From UBA7330 sp965243485 (GTDB taxonomy: Bacteria > Bacteroidota > Bacteroidia > Cytophagales > Cyclobacteriaceae), in the NCBI GenBank assembly GCA_965243485.1, contig CBDEVP010000001.1, positions 310,001 through 374,000 on the forward strand: a stretch of DNA of 64,000 nucleotides, written 5' to 3'. Position 1 is the stretch's first letter; the number at the start of each line of letters is the position of its first letter. This document shows, piece by piece, positions 17,952 to 27,226 of this stretch. Both the position numbers and the translations under genes were made by a program. The notes under the pieces are model-generated. The model saw nothing but the letters and a program-made list of their open reading frames with translations, did not search any database and had not been told where the DNA came from.

Positions 17952-20492
17952 CTAGAACCTGGAAATCTTATAATTCGGAAAAGCAGGACTTTTTCCCAAC
18001 ACATTTTGTATAGCCGCCGGAATACTGTCAGAGGCCTCCAAATAAAGCTCCTTTCCATCATTCCATTCATACAGTTTGGCACTGGCCGACTGCTCTTTGC
18101 TGAAATCCTTTCCTTGTATTTCAAGCATGCCCAGTGAACTGAAGGCAACTGTCTGGTCAGTATTCCTGATCATAACCGCGCCTTGCCGACTTGTATCCAT
18201 ATGCGCCTCAATTATCCAGCTGCCAACTTCAAAAGTGTCTCCAGACCGTTTCACCGGCTCAAAAGCTCCATCAGGCCTGATCTGAAAAATAGCTAAAAAC
18301 CTCATTCTTTCAACCTTCTCTTCTGAAACAGCCTTAAAATGCCATTGATTTTCAAAAGCCAGGGTATCGCCCTCTTCATCCACTTTGTTGGTCCAGTTCT
18401 CTACCGGCACCGAAAACTGATCAGTCAATTGAAATTGCACCCGGGAAGAGGAAAATAGTGAGACTTTTGCCTGCGCAACTTCGCTTTCAGCCCACAATTC
18501 ATTTCCATCGATCTTAAATCCAAGATCATTGTGCAACAACCAGGCCCATTCGGTACCTGACTCTGCCTCCAGTTCATCGTAAATGACAAGGATAGAGGGC
18601 CTCAACATTAAATAATGCCTCCTGAAAGTCTTTAGTTTTATTTCAGAATCTCCATAGGCCATTGATGCATCTCCGACAGCGTAGGAAACCTGTTTCCCAT
18701 GCAGGAACCGTGGGATCCATCCGTAAGATCCATCCACAAAGGGTTGGCCCTTTCCGTTGATGAGTACTCCATTGTGACCCTGCGTATGTTTATACCACCC
18801 TAAGAAGTGAGGGTCTCCCATGGCCGGACGATATCCTGTATTGTAAAAAAGTCTCTTACCTCCGTAAGCAATGTTGAAGGTATTCTGATCCGCATGCGTA
18901 TGCGCCATCGGCCCAAACGGACTGCTCCTGACAGACAGCATCAGGTTTGATCCGGCATCCTGCAATGCGGTGTGCATATACGCCACGCCAACATCAGGAA
19001 ACCATGAAGCCTGGGGCAGATCAAAGGTTTTGGGTGGTGCTGGCGATGGGTCAAGGTGTCCTCTCTTTATTCTGTACCATCTGAACTCTTCGTCATCTGC
19101 TATTTCCTCTCCATGTATCCGGGAGATCTCATTTGCGTACCAGGAAGCATACGGATCTTTGAACTTTCCCGCTACAGCATTTGCATATCCGGCATAATTC
19201 AGTGTGGGTTGTTGATATAGACTACCATTGTTGCAAAAACCATCAGCAACGGACCCGGGAGGAAAGGCGTATATCAGCCATCTGGCATTGTTTTGATACC
19301 AGGGTGAGACCATGAAGTCTGCTCCGGTTATCTCGCTGAGCATTGCATTGACATCGTAAAGTGTCAGGGTATTCATTTCAAAATAGGATACTCCATTGAA
19401 CCAGGCACCATCCGGAGGTCCCATCTTTGGAGACTGGGCGATCCATAATTCATAAATGTATTCCAGCCAGTTTTCTGCCTCACGGCGTTCCCCGATCAGA
19501 GCCAGCGAAGTATAGAACATGCGATGAAGAATGTGCTGCCAGACATGCATGGATGAGGAGCGACTTTCCACCTGATTGAGCCATAGCTCATAGAATTGTT
19601 GTGCTCGCGTTGCAGCCTGGCTGATGATCCGGTCACGTTCATCCGCTGACAACAGATCCCAAAAAGTATCCACACCCAAAGCAAGTCCGGCCATGATCCC
19701 GGAATCTCCAAAATTATTGGTATGGGTAGGTCCCCTGGGATCCCAGTCGGCTGCTTCCAGCATCCAGCTCCTGGCTGTTTCAAAATATTTACGATCTCCG
19801 GTCAGGACATATGCCTGAGAAAGTATGTCCATTGTATGGTAGAAATGCCAGCCGACCCATTTACTGGCAAGAAGGGCAATCTTTTTATTTTCGAAATCAT
19901 CCTTCCCTGAATAAGTAGGTAATGCATCCGTTTCCTTTGGTGGCTGCTTGCCCACAAACCCGTTCGCTTCCGTGAGGATCTTTACTGATTCTGCAGGTTG
20001 TTTTGCCTGTACGCGAAACGCTTCCAGCTCTCCTTTCCGGACCAAAACTCTTGGGTGTCCCGACCCCCTAATACCTTCAAGAATAACATCAATTTCCGGG
20101 GTTATAAAAAGTTGAGTTTCTTTGGAGATCATGAAGGAATCCGGCTGATTCCAATCTCCATCATTTACCCTGTATTGCCAGTACCATTTCCCGTCTTTTA
20201 AGGCCTGATGCGGATTAAATATGGCAAAGGACAGGGCCTCCGCTTCAATCAGATCTTCATCAAAGTCTCTGCTTGAAGAGATCCTGATTCCATAAGTAGC
20301 CTTTTTTACCGATGGCCACTGAAAAGCCGGAGGATTAAAATCGGGTATTTCTCCGGCCGAAGGCGTGTTCCAAATCCTAATTTTTGGATAGATAACCGGA
20401 GCATCCACATGGGTTCGAAATTCCGTTTCCTGAATGTTTTGGCCACAACCTGCCAGGAAGAGCAAAAGCAATAATTGAAGAAATACTCTCAT
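17952..20492 (-). CDS. Heparinase II/III-like lipoprotein with DUF4962 domain, putative polysaccharide lyase
   Basis: 846 residues with lipobox LFLAGC (Cys16). The N-terminal ~100-400 residues match the DUF4962 plus alpha/alpha-toroid arrangement (SGHPRVLVRKGELEAFR; GWHFYHTMDILSQAYVLTGDR). The C-terminal half is the heparinase II/III beta-sandwich with AHTHADQNTFNIAYGGKRLF and NTGYRPAMGDP, where the HADQN motif is diagnostic. Lyases of this fold cleave uronate-containing glycans by beta-elimination. The exact PL family is not clear. It is encoded 61 bp after a Gfo/Idh/MocA gene and 30 bp before the SGNH esterase. Confidence 0.85.
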   Translation of the reverse strand: MRVFLQLLLLLFLAGCGQNIQETEFRTHVDAPVIYPKIRIWNTPSAGEIPDFNPPAFQWPSVKKATYGIRISSSRDFDEDLIEAEALSFAIFNPHQALKDGKWYWQYRVNDGDWNQPDSFMISKETQLFITPEIDVILEGIRGSGHPRVLVRKGELEAFRVQAKQPAESVKILTEANGFVGKQPPKETDALPTYSGKDDFENKKIALLASKWVGWHFYHTMDILSQAYVLTGDRKYFETARSWMLEAADWDPRGPTHTNNFGDSGIMAGLALGVDTFWDLLSADERDRIISQAATRAQQFYELWLNQVESRSSSMHVWQHILHRMFYTSLALIGERREAENWLEYIYELWIAQSPKMGPPDGAWFNGVSYFEMNTLTLYDVNAMLSEITGADFMVSPWYQNNARWLIYAFPPGSVADGFCNNGSLYQQPTLNYAGYANAVAGKFKDPYASWYANEISRIHGEEIADDEEFRWYRIKRGHLDPSPAPPKTFDLPQASWFPDVGVAYMHTALQDAGSNLMLSVRSSPFGPMAHTHADQNTFNIAYGGKRLFYNTGYRPAMGDPHFLGWYKHTQGHNGVLINGKGQPFVDGSYGWIPRFLHGKQVSYAVGDASMAYGDSEIKLKTFRRHYLMLRPSILVIYDELEAESGTEWAWLLHNDLGFKIDGNELWAESEVAQAKVSLFSSSRVQFQLTDQFSVPVENWTNKVDEEGDTLAFENQWHFKAVSEEKVERMRFLAIFQIRPDGAFEPVKRSGDTFEVGSWIIEAHMDTSRQGAVMIRNTDQTVAFSSLGMLEIQGKDFSKEQSASAKLYEWNDGKELYLEASDSIPAAIQNVLGKSPAFPNYKISRF

Positions 20493-20553
20493 TAATTTCA
20501 GCCCGGTCGGGAGCAGTAACTATCCGGTTTCAAAGATTTCCTTCTTTTGGAAA

Positions 20554-21930
20554 TCAGGTCCACAAACTTTCACCATATGCCCAGCCTTCTCTCACCGGCT
20601 CTTTAATATAGGTATCCAATTCCGGATGATTTGTAGCTTTCATGTTTTCCGCATCATATTCAATACGTGTATTGAAACGCTGAGCGAGAACGCCCACCAT
20701 GGCCATTTCTACCAGCCTGGAAGCGTAGTCAAAATTTGAGCCCGGCAAAGTATTGTTTTTGATCGCATCGATCCATTCCTGTTGAGGGTTTTCTTCATGC
20801 GTCCTTGGAATGGATTTCTCTGGCAGGTTTGGCTGGAATGCTCTCCAGTCTTCATAATCCATGATCAATCTCGGATCATTCGGCCGGGCTCCTGTCATCA
20901 GCGACTGTTTGTCTCCCACCATGATCATTCCACTATCAGGGAGTTTTTCCAGTCCCCATTCCGGTTTCAGCACCGGCTTTAATCCACCTTCGTACCAACG
21001 CATGGTCACTGGACTTTTCCCATCTCTTTCAGGAAAGTCCCACCGAATGATTGCCTGATCAGAAACAAAACCTGTATCCTTTACCGGGGTTTTAAATTCA
21101 GCCTCCACGACTTCCGGCATGCCCAGGTCCAGTGACCAGAAAGGGGCATCGAGTGTATGACAACACCAGTCACCCAATTCACCATTACCAAAGTCGAACC
21201 AGCCTCTCCAGGTTTTGGGGGCATAAACGCCATTGTAAGGTCTGTATGCTGCCGGACCCACCCAAAGGTCCCAATCAAAGTAATCAGGTACCGGTTGTTC
21301 TTGCGGTGGCCAGCTGTCCGGTTTATGGAAATATTTATCTGGCCCGAAAGTAGGTCCGTTGAACCATGCGATCACTTCAGTGACATTGCCCAGGAGCCCG
21401 GCCTCATACCACTCCTTTACCAGTCGGATCCCATTGGTGGCATGCCCCTGGTTGGCCATTTGAGAGACAATTCCATAATATTTTGCCGCTTTTTGAAGCG
21501 TGCGCAGCTGCCAAATATTATGGGCCAGGGGCTTTTCGCAAATGACATGCTTACCCAATTCCATCGCGGCCATAGCTGCAGGGAAATGGGTGTGATCCGG
21601 GGTGCTGATCATGACCGCATCAATCTTTTTGTGCATTTCGTCAAACATCACCCTGAAGTCCTTATATCTTTTGGCCTTTGGCATGAAGTTATAGCCATCT
21701 GCCGCCCGGTTATCATCCACGTCGCAGACAGCCACCACATTTTCGTTCCACTTTTCCTTCTCCTGGTCATAGAGCCTCATCCAGTTTGCTCTTCCTCTGC
21801 CTCCCACGCCAATGATGGCTATATTCAACTTTTTGGATGGAGCATTGCTCATCAGTCCGGGAATGATGAATGCTCCTGCAGTCACCGCGGATGCATTTTT
21901 GATAAAACTTCTTCTGTTTGATTTGGTCAT
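20554..21930 (-). CDS. Exported Gfo/Idh/MocA family oxidoreductase
   Basis: 458 residues with a twin-arginine-like leader (SNRRSFIKNASAVTAGAF). A Rossmann motif (IAIIGVGGRGRANW, from ~residue 37) and the EKP motif (132-134, with CEKPLAHN) identify an NAD(P)-dependent sugar dehydrogenase or isomerase-like enzyme. Exported members of this family are common in Bacteroidota glycan loci; folding with cofactor in the cytoplasm would explain the Tat-type leader. Some use a redox-cycled NAD to hydrolyse glycosides (GH109-like), an alternative for this protein. A close neighbour, 41 bp upstream, belongs to the same family. Confidence 0.88.
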   Translation of the reverse strand: MTKSNRRSFIKNASAVTAGAFIIPGLMSNAPSKKLNIAIIGVGGRGRANWMRLYDQEKEKWNENVVAVCDVDDNRAADGYNFMPKAKRYKDFRVMFDEMHKKIDAVMISTPDHTHFPAAMAAMELGKHVICEKPLAHNIWQLRTLQKAAKYYGIVSQMANQGHATNGIRLVKEWYEAGLLGNVTEVIAWFNGPTFGPDKYFHKPDSWPPQEQPVPDYFDWDLWVGPAAYRPYNGVYAPKTWRGWFDFGNGELGDWCCHTLDAPFWSLDLGMPEVVEAEFKTPVKDTGFVSDQAIIRWDFPERDGKSPVTMRWYEGGLKPVLKPEWGLEKLPDSGMIMVGDKQSLMTGARPNDPRLIMDYEDWRAFQPNLPEKSIPRTHEENPQQEWIDAIKNNTLPGSNFDYASRLVEMAMVGVLAQRFNTRIEYDAENMKATNHPELDTYIKEPVREGWAYGESLWT

Positions 21931-21971
21931 GGGTCTAAAGGGTTTTGATAATATAATTCTTTTAGGGCCAA

Positions 21972-23390
21972 CTACATGCTATAAAATTCTTCCCACCCTT
22001 TTCTGGGTGCTTCACCATATAACAGGGCATTTGCCAGTGCATTGTTAGTGACCTTCTTTTCTTCACGGTCAAAAATAATTTTGGTATTCAACCTTTGAGC
22101 CAGCACACCTAAAGTGAATACCTGACTTAACGGCCCTGAGATGTCGAAGGATGAACGACACTCTTCCTCTCCCTTACAGGCCTTCAAAAAATTCTCTGCA
22201 TGGTTGGACGGACTCTTCTCAACCTTAGGTAAACTTGACTTCATATCCCTTGCCTTGTCTATTGGGATAATAGATAACGTACTACCGTGAGATCCCCCTT
22301 TGAATGTTAGGTCCTTTCCATAAATAATTTTACCCGGATTTAACTTCGCTGGCTGTAATTTACCGTCACTGGGGGGCGGTATATCTGGATCCAATGCTGA
22401 AACGCCGTAATCCGCTGGTACAGCCGGAATATTATCCACTCCGTCATACCAGGTAATTATCACAGGTGGTTTCTCTCCGCGAGCAGGGAATTTGAAAGCC
22501 AGCGTGGACGCCTGCGGAAAAAAGAATGAATTGTGACCTTCAATTTTGATGGGGTCAATTTCATTGGGAAGTCCCAGATCCAGGAACCGATGGGCGGTGT
22601 CAATTATGTGGGCACCCCAGTCCCCGAGCGCTCCCATACCGAAGTCATACCAGCATCTCCACTGGCCATGATGATAGGCCTCTTCATTGTATGCATGATG
22701 GTGTGCGGTCATCAGCCAGGTATCCCAATCCATGGTCTCAGGGATAGGTTCGCCATCTGGAAAATGTTTCATTTCCACATCCCAGCCATGCCAGCGACGT
22801 CTGCCGTTCATATGGGCAGTGATTTCTGTGACATCCTTGATGATCCCGGCCTCCGTCCAGGCTTTGAATTGGAAATAATTACTTTCTGAGTGGCCCTGGT
22901 TACCCATTTGGGTAGCAACCTTATATTTTTTTGCCCCTTCTATCATCAACTCCACCTCATGAAAAGTCCGGGCCATGGGCTTTTCAACGTAAACATGCTT
23001 ACCCTGGGACATGGCCAGCATGGTGATTGGAAAATGAGAGAAATCAGGGGTTCCTACCGTGACCGCATCAAAATCATTACTCATCCGGTCAAACATGACC
23101 CTGAAATCCTGGTAACGGGGAACAGTTGGAAACTTATTTATAATATCCAAAGTATGATCACCACGCATATCCACATCACAAAGGGCCACCACATTGGCCA
23201 GTCCGGTATTGTGCAAAGCCTCAACGACGTCGGCCCCGCGATGACCAATACCACAACACGCGATATTTACTTTATCACTGGGTGCGACGTGTCCATGAGA
23301 TTTACCCAGTATGGTTGATGGGGCAATGGTAAAACCTGCCAGTGCGGTCACTGCAGTACTTCCTTTCTGTAAGAAATTCCTTCTCTTCAT
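21972..23390 (-). CDS. Exported Gfo/Idh/MocA family oxidoreductase
   Basis: 472 residues, leader MKRRNFLQKGSTAVTALAGF, Rossmann region VNIACCGIGHRGADV and EKP at 136-138 (YVEKPMART). Conserved family segments are shared with the next gene (QMGNQGHSES against QMANQGHATNG, and GxLGDWGxHxxD against GELGDWCCHTLD), so the two are paralogues that have diverged substantially. It is preceded by a 316-bp gap and may begin its own transcript with the paralogue, the heparinase-like protein and the esterase. The substrate is unknown. Confidence 0.88.
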   Translation of the reverse strand: MKRRNFLQKGSTAVTALAGFTIAPSTILGKSHGHVAPSDKVNIACCGIGHRGADVVEALHNTGLANVVALCDVDMRGDHTLDIINKFPTVPRYQDFRVMFDRMSNDFDAVTVGTPDFSHFPITMLAMSQGKHVYVEKPMARTFHEVELMIEGAKKYKVATQMGNQGHSESNYFQFKAWTEAGIIKDVTEITAHMNGRRRWHGWDVEMKHFPDGEPIPETMDWDTWLMTAHHHAYNEEAYHHGQWRCWYDFGMGALGDWGAHIIDTAHRFLDLGLPNEIDPIKIEGHNSFFFPQASTLAFKFPARGEKPPVIITWYDGVDNIPAVPADYGVSALDPDIPPPSDGKLQPAKLNPGKIIYGKDLTFKGGSHGSTLSIIPIDKARDMKSSLPKVEKSPSNHAENFLKACKGEEECRSSFDISGPLSQVFTLGVLAQRLNTKIIFDREEKKVTNNALANALLYGEAPRKGWEEFYSM

Positions 23391-23706
23391 TATTTAAGTA
23401 ATCTGTTTATTTATTTTTTTCCAAGATCCGGAAAGATTTTGAAACAACTTTGAAGACGTCCGAAACCAGTATAAGAATGAAAACTCACTTCTTAGAAAAA
23501 CTGTTGTTGTACGACACGTCTAAACCATTCATAATAAATGCCAATCTCAAAAATAAGCACATCTGTTAAAATGACAGGTCCTTCTGCACCATTTTCCTTC
23601 ACTACAATCTCGCACTTTTTCCGATCAAGTGCATAAATAATGTTGACACTGGATTGCTATCAAAAACCTGAAAAATAACGACTTAATAAACGTCTTGCCT
23701 GCCGGG
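23391..23706. other. Intergenic stretch with no gene
   Basis: 316 bp between the Gfo/Idh/MocA gene and the upstream toroid-protein gene. No reading frame or strong hairpin is visible. A minus-strand TATTTTTG (read as CAAAAATA at 23548-23555) fits the TAnnTTTG -7 element of Bacteroidota promoters, but no convincing -33 TTTG is at the right distance, so a promoter for the downstream four genes is only a suggestion. Confidence 0.35.
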
Positions 23707-25416
23707 TTAAGATATCCTTATCTTATGCCGAAATGGAGTAAATCCGGTAAGAAACGCAGTGGGAAATCCATCTCCTGGTAGTGCCCCACGCAACCTTAAC
23801 CACCTGTGTCCATAGGTGCCCGGACCAAAGTCAATGCTTTGTTCCTGATAAGTATAGCTGCCCATTCCTTCCTTTAATAACCAGGCATACGGTTCCTCCT
23901 CCAGTTTCTCAACACCATCAAAAGCTCCCCCGGGCCGAAAGATCAATTCCAGCGTGACGGGGACACGATCCGTCCCTTCAATCTTGACTTCGAGTTCAAA
24001 ACCATTTTCAACTTCACGAATATCTACTGTCGACTTTAGTCGTTGGATCTCGGATTTTTCCCTGCGGCTCCGCGGAATTCGGTCCCAATCATTGTTGCCT
24101 GACACCAGTTCATCAGGTAAGGGCTGATAATAGGGTCCTTCAAGCTCCTGAATCAGTTTCCAGGCACCGTCTTCCTGTATTAGTTCATTCGAGGTAAACT
24201 GGCCTTTCCCAAAAAAAGCACTGGCGAACCGGACGCCCTGCAACACTGTATTGCCCTTATGGAACGTAAAAAAGGCTGGATTAGCAGCTATGATGCAGGC
24301 ATCGTAATTTCCTCTCCTGATATGAACAAGACCCGAATCTTTAAAATGACGCTCATAATTGGTTGGTATCGTTGACGCTTTCGGAAGCTTTTTCCATAAA
24401 GATTGATCTTCAAGAATATTGTGAAGTGAAGAGGAAAAGATCTTATCAAAGGCAGTGTCTTCTATGAGTCTGCACATGGCAGCAAATTGCTCATTGTTAT
24501 CTTTCAGCGCCATGTATCGATAAGGAAAATAGTAGCCTTCCATGGTCCCGATAGTCGCCCTATCCTGTCTTCCGGAAACTTCAGTGATCACTTCCCCGTT
24601 CGGGTGAACATAATACATCGACATTTCCAGGTTTTTTCTTACATGATCCAACAGTTCCGGTTTATCAAATCCCCTGGCAATCGTGATCAGTGTTCTGTTG
24701 GTGAGTGGCGTATAAACATGCGAACTTTTTTCGTGGTACTGGCCGTCACTGTCAATGTCAATGCCCTCCGCGAGCCATTGTTCCGCTCTGATTTTATACT
24801 TTTCCTCCGGCCAAAGCATATATAGCCAGGCCAATGCGGCCGAAACCACCCACCGGTGATTGGGAGTATGGATACCTCCGGTGATGAGAGCGTGACCAGC
24901 CCTCAACATGAATTGCTCCAGGTTACCTGTGAATTCCAGTTGAGCAAACTTCTCATCATCCCTTAGGATCTGACACAAAGGACCCAGCCATTTGACAAAA
25001 AAACCTGTATCCGGAGGCGAATTGAAGTTAGTGGAATAGAGGTTGATGGAGCCGTCAGGATTCTGAACTTTGAGTAACCATAATATGGCCTCATTCAGCT
25101 GATTGATCAGTTCCGCATCATTGTAAAAAACCGACTCCTCCGACACCAGGCTGGAAATGCCCATTTTAACGAATGCTACCGTACTATGTTCATTGATAAC
25201 TTGATGACTGTTATAAAAACCACCAAAATCTTTTTTGTAAGGATCACCCTGCCTGCTCTGAAGTGATTTTTGAACATAGCCATCATTGATGCGGATCAGT
25301 CGTGCCAGCCAATCGGGTTTATTTTTTGTGGTATTGAAAGTGAAGCCTTCAAAAGGTTTAATAATGGGTATGGCGGCAAGGAAGGAGCTATTTTGAACGA
25401 ATTGTCTTCTATCCAT
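23707..25416 (-). CDS. Exported toroid/beta-sandwich protein, lyase-like, unassigned
   Basis: 569 residues with leader MDRRQFVQNSSFLAAIPI. Residues ~60-330 are helical with aromatic-rich repeats (LNEAILWLLKVQNPDGSIN; HTPNHRWVVSAALAWLYMLW), and ~350-569 appear to be a beta-sandwich (ANPAFFTFHKGNTVLQGVRF; YGHRWLRLRG). That order matches polysaccharide lyases with an alpha/alpha toroid plus antiparallel sheet. NHRW and an internal YxH segment could supply catalytic residues, but I do not recognise the family. It lies between the GH28 gene and the Gfo/Idh/MocA pair, so a role in degrading the same uronate-rich glycan is inferred. Confidence 0.72.
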   Translation of the reverse strand: MDRRQFVQNSSFLAAIPIIKPFEGFTFNTTKNKPDWLARLIRINDGYVQKSLQSRQGDPYKKDFGGFYNSHQVINEHSTVAFVKMGISSLVSEESVFYNDAELINQLNEAILWLLKVQNPDGSINLYSTNFNSPPDTGFFVKWLGPLCQILRDDEKFAQLEFTGNLEQFMLRAGHALITGGIHTPNHRWVVSAALAWLYMLWPEEKYKIRAEQWLAEGIDIDSDGQYHEKSSHVYTPLTNRTLITIARGFDKPELLDHVRKNLEMSMYYVHPNGEVITEVSGRQDRATIGTMEGYYFPYRYMALKDNNEQFAAMCRLIEDTAFDKIFSSSLHNILEDQSLWKKLPKASTIPTNYERHFKDSGLVHIRRGNYDACIIAANPAFFTFHKGNTVLQGVRFASAFFGKGQFTSNELIQEDGAWKLIQELEGPYYQPLPDELVSGNNDWDRIPRSRREKSEIQRLKSTVDIREVENGFELEVKIEGTDRVPVTLELIFRPGGAFDGVEKLEEEPYAWLLKEGMGSYTYQEQSIDFGPGTYGHRWLRLRGALPGDGFPTAFLTGFTPFRHKIRIS

Positions 25417-25523
25417 TGTTAAGTATTTGTATCTCTACAGGTCATATACCTGCGTATTAGAACCCAGCACTGCGGTGTGCAGGCATGGAATACATGATAA
25501 ATAAAGTTCAATTATTTTGATCA

Positions 25524-27071
25524 TCAATCAACCTGTTTGATCCAGTTTGCTTTGAGGTCACCTTTAAAATTAGTCACATCCCTAAATATCACCTGTTCTT
25601 TCTCCTCATGGTCTTCTACGCTAACACCCTCCATTATTAGATCAACCACATCGTCAAAAACAAAGGCAGGGCGAAAGTCCTCTTCTTTAAGGCTCATATG
25701 CATATTCTTCATGGTCAGTCCTTTGACATGGCGCACATAAAAAGCCCAGGCAGGCAACTCACCAAACATATGAAATTCAGGATATGCCTCTTCGTTTTCA
25801 GGGACATCCTTCAGCCTGTGAAGTGGCAAATAAGCAAGTCCCTTGTTTGCTCTACCCGGATAAACAATCCTGATATTTTCCAACATTACATCTTCAACAT
25901 AATGTCCGGGCAATCCCGTTATTGAAGCAGGGAATTTGTTGTGAAAGAATGGTAATTCAGGCCCTCTGATATCGTAATCCCTGTCAGGAACATCAAATGG
26001 TACCTGTACGGTAACATTCTTAATGTTTATGTTTTTAAGACTGCCAACTTTTCCATCCACATTGCGATGACCTAGTTTGATAAATATCGCATTGCCGGTG
26101 TTATTTGCGGTAATATCGGAGATTTGAATGTTTTCAAGAATACCCCCATCGACAGATTCAAGGGCAATGGCCGAGCGAAAGGTATCATAGATATAGATGT
26201 TTTCTATTTTCACATTTTTGAAACCACCTACGGAAGCAGTCCCGAATTTGATCGCACTGGCACTCGAACGAACAGTACAATTTGCGATATAGATGTTTTC
26301 ATTCATGACACCCTGGTGATGAGACTTAAGACAAATGCCATCATCGGCAGAATTGACATAGCAATGGGTGATCCTCACATTTGTACAATCACCGATATCC
26401 ATGCCATCATTGTTCCAATAGGCATCACTATCGACTATCACTTCATTGATGGTGAGGGAATCACAACGATCAAAACTCAAAACCCAGTTAGCTGCATTTT
26501 TGAAAGTTACCTGCTCAAGTAAAATATGATCCGATTGAGTAAAGTGTAAAAGTTTGGGTCGTTTGCCCGGCCTCAACCTTCTTTGATTATAACCAGGGTC
26601 ATCCCATGATCCGGCATAGTACATGCTATCTATGATCAGAGCCAACTCCCTTCCTTGACCATCGATGGTACCTCTGCCTGTAATGCCGATATTGCTTTCA
26701 CCTTCCGCGTTGATGAGATGCAGAAAGCGACCATCAATGATATAATCGTAGGGGTTAAGGCTTCCAATCAATTCAGCATTCTCTTCAAGCTGAAGGGTCA
26801 CACCTGTCTTTAATTTTAAGCTACCCGTCACGAAGCTACCCTCTGGTATCAGAACTACTCCTCCGCCAGATTTGGAAACCCGATCTATCACCGATTGAAT
26901 GGCTTTTGTGTTGACCATCAGCCCATCTCCCTTTGCACCATGTTTTGTGATATCGGTTACCGGATGATCTCTTTGGATGGTAACATTAGCATGGGCTTCC
27001 AAAAATGATAGAAAGATGACAAAAAGTATCAGGCCTCGCTCTAATGCCATTGTATTCATTTTATTCTTCAT
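25524..27071 (-). CDS. GH28-like polygalacturonase family protein
   Basis: 515 residues: signal peptide ending at EAHA (~28), the superfamily opening DITKHGAKGDG and a right-handed parallel beta-helix. GH28 motifs are partly kept: NNDGMD (Asp222, Asp225) for NTDGxD and ADDG (Asp243-Asp244) for the DD pair. The third motif, normally GHG, reads SSASAIKFGT with no His, and the RIK motif appears as FRSAIALES. Acidic residues for hydrolysis are therefore present but the substrate-binding signature is altered, which suggests a specificity other than plain polygalacturonan. It follows SusD after a terminator-like hairpin. Confidence 0.86.
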   Translation of the reverse strand: MKNKMNTMALERGLILFVIFLSFLEAHANVTIQRDHPVTDITKHGAKGDGLMVNTKAIQSVIDRVSKSGGGVVLIPEGSFVTGSLKLKTGVTLQLEENAELIGSLNPYDYIIDGRFLHLINAEGESNIGITGRGTIDGQGRELALIIDSMYYAGSWDDPGYNQRRLRPGKRPKLLHFTQSDHILLEQVTFKNAANWVLSFDRCDSLTINEVIVDSDAYWNNDGMDIGDCTNVRITHCYVNSADDGICLKSHHQGVMNENIYIANCTVRSSASAIKFGTASVGGFKNVKIENIYIYDTFRSAIALESVDGGILENIQISDITANNTGNAIFIKLGHRNVDGKVGSLKNINIKNVTVQVPFDVPDRDYDIRGPELPFFHNKFPASITGLPGHYVEDVMLENIRIVYPGRANKGLAYLPLHRLKDVPENEEAYPEFHMFGELPAWAFYVRHVKGLTMKNMHMSLKEEDFRPAFVFDDVVDLIMEGVSVEDHEEKEQVIFRDVTNFKGDLKANWIKQVD

Positions 27072-27174
27072 TTATTCACAGGGTATTTGATGATTGAGAA
27101 TCTACAGGAAAAGCAGTAAAAGTTTATTCGATCAGCAACGGACCTACTGCCTGTTGTCGGCGTATGTGGAAAAG

Positions 27175-27202
27175 AAAAGGGGAGAAAAACCCCTCCCCTT
27201 TT
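27175..27202 (-). terminator. Rho-independent terminator after SusD
   Basis: Arms AAAAGGGGAG (27175-27184) and CTCCCCTTTT (27193-27202) pair perfectly over 10 bp with an 8-nt loop, and the minus-strand tail continues CTTTTCC. It lies 25 bp beyond the SusD stop and should end or attenuate the sigma/FecR/SusC/SusD transcript before the GH28 gene. Confidence 0.8.
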
Positions 27203-27226
27203 CACATCAATTTTTACATGATATTT

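Noticed and set aside
21157..21921. 254-codon plus-strand open frame
   Set aside because: It lies wholly antisense to a clear Gfo/Idh/MocA gene, has no recognisable domain and follows the high-coding opposite strand; it is a shadow frame.
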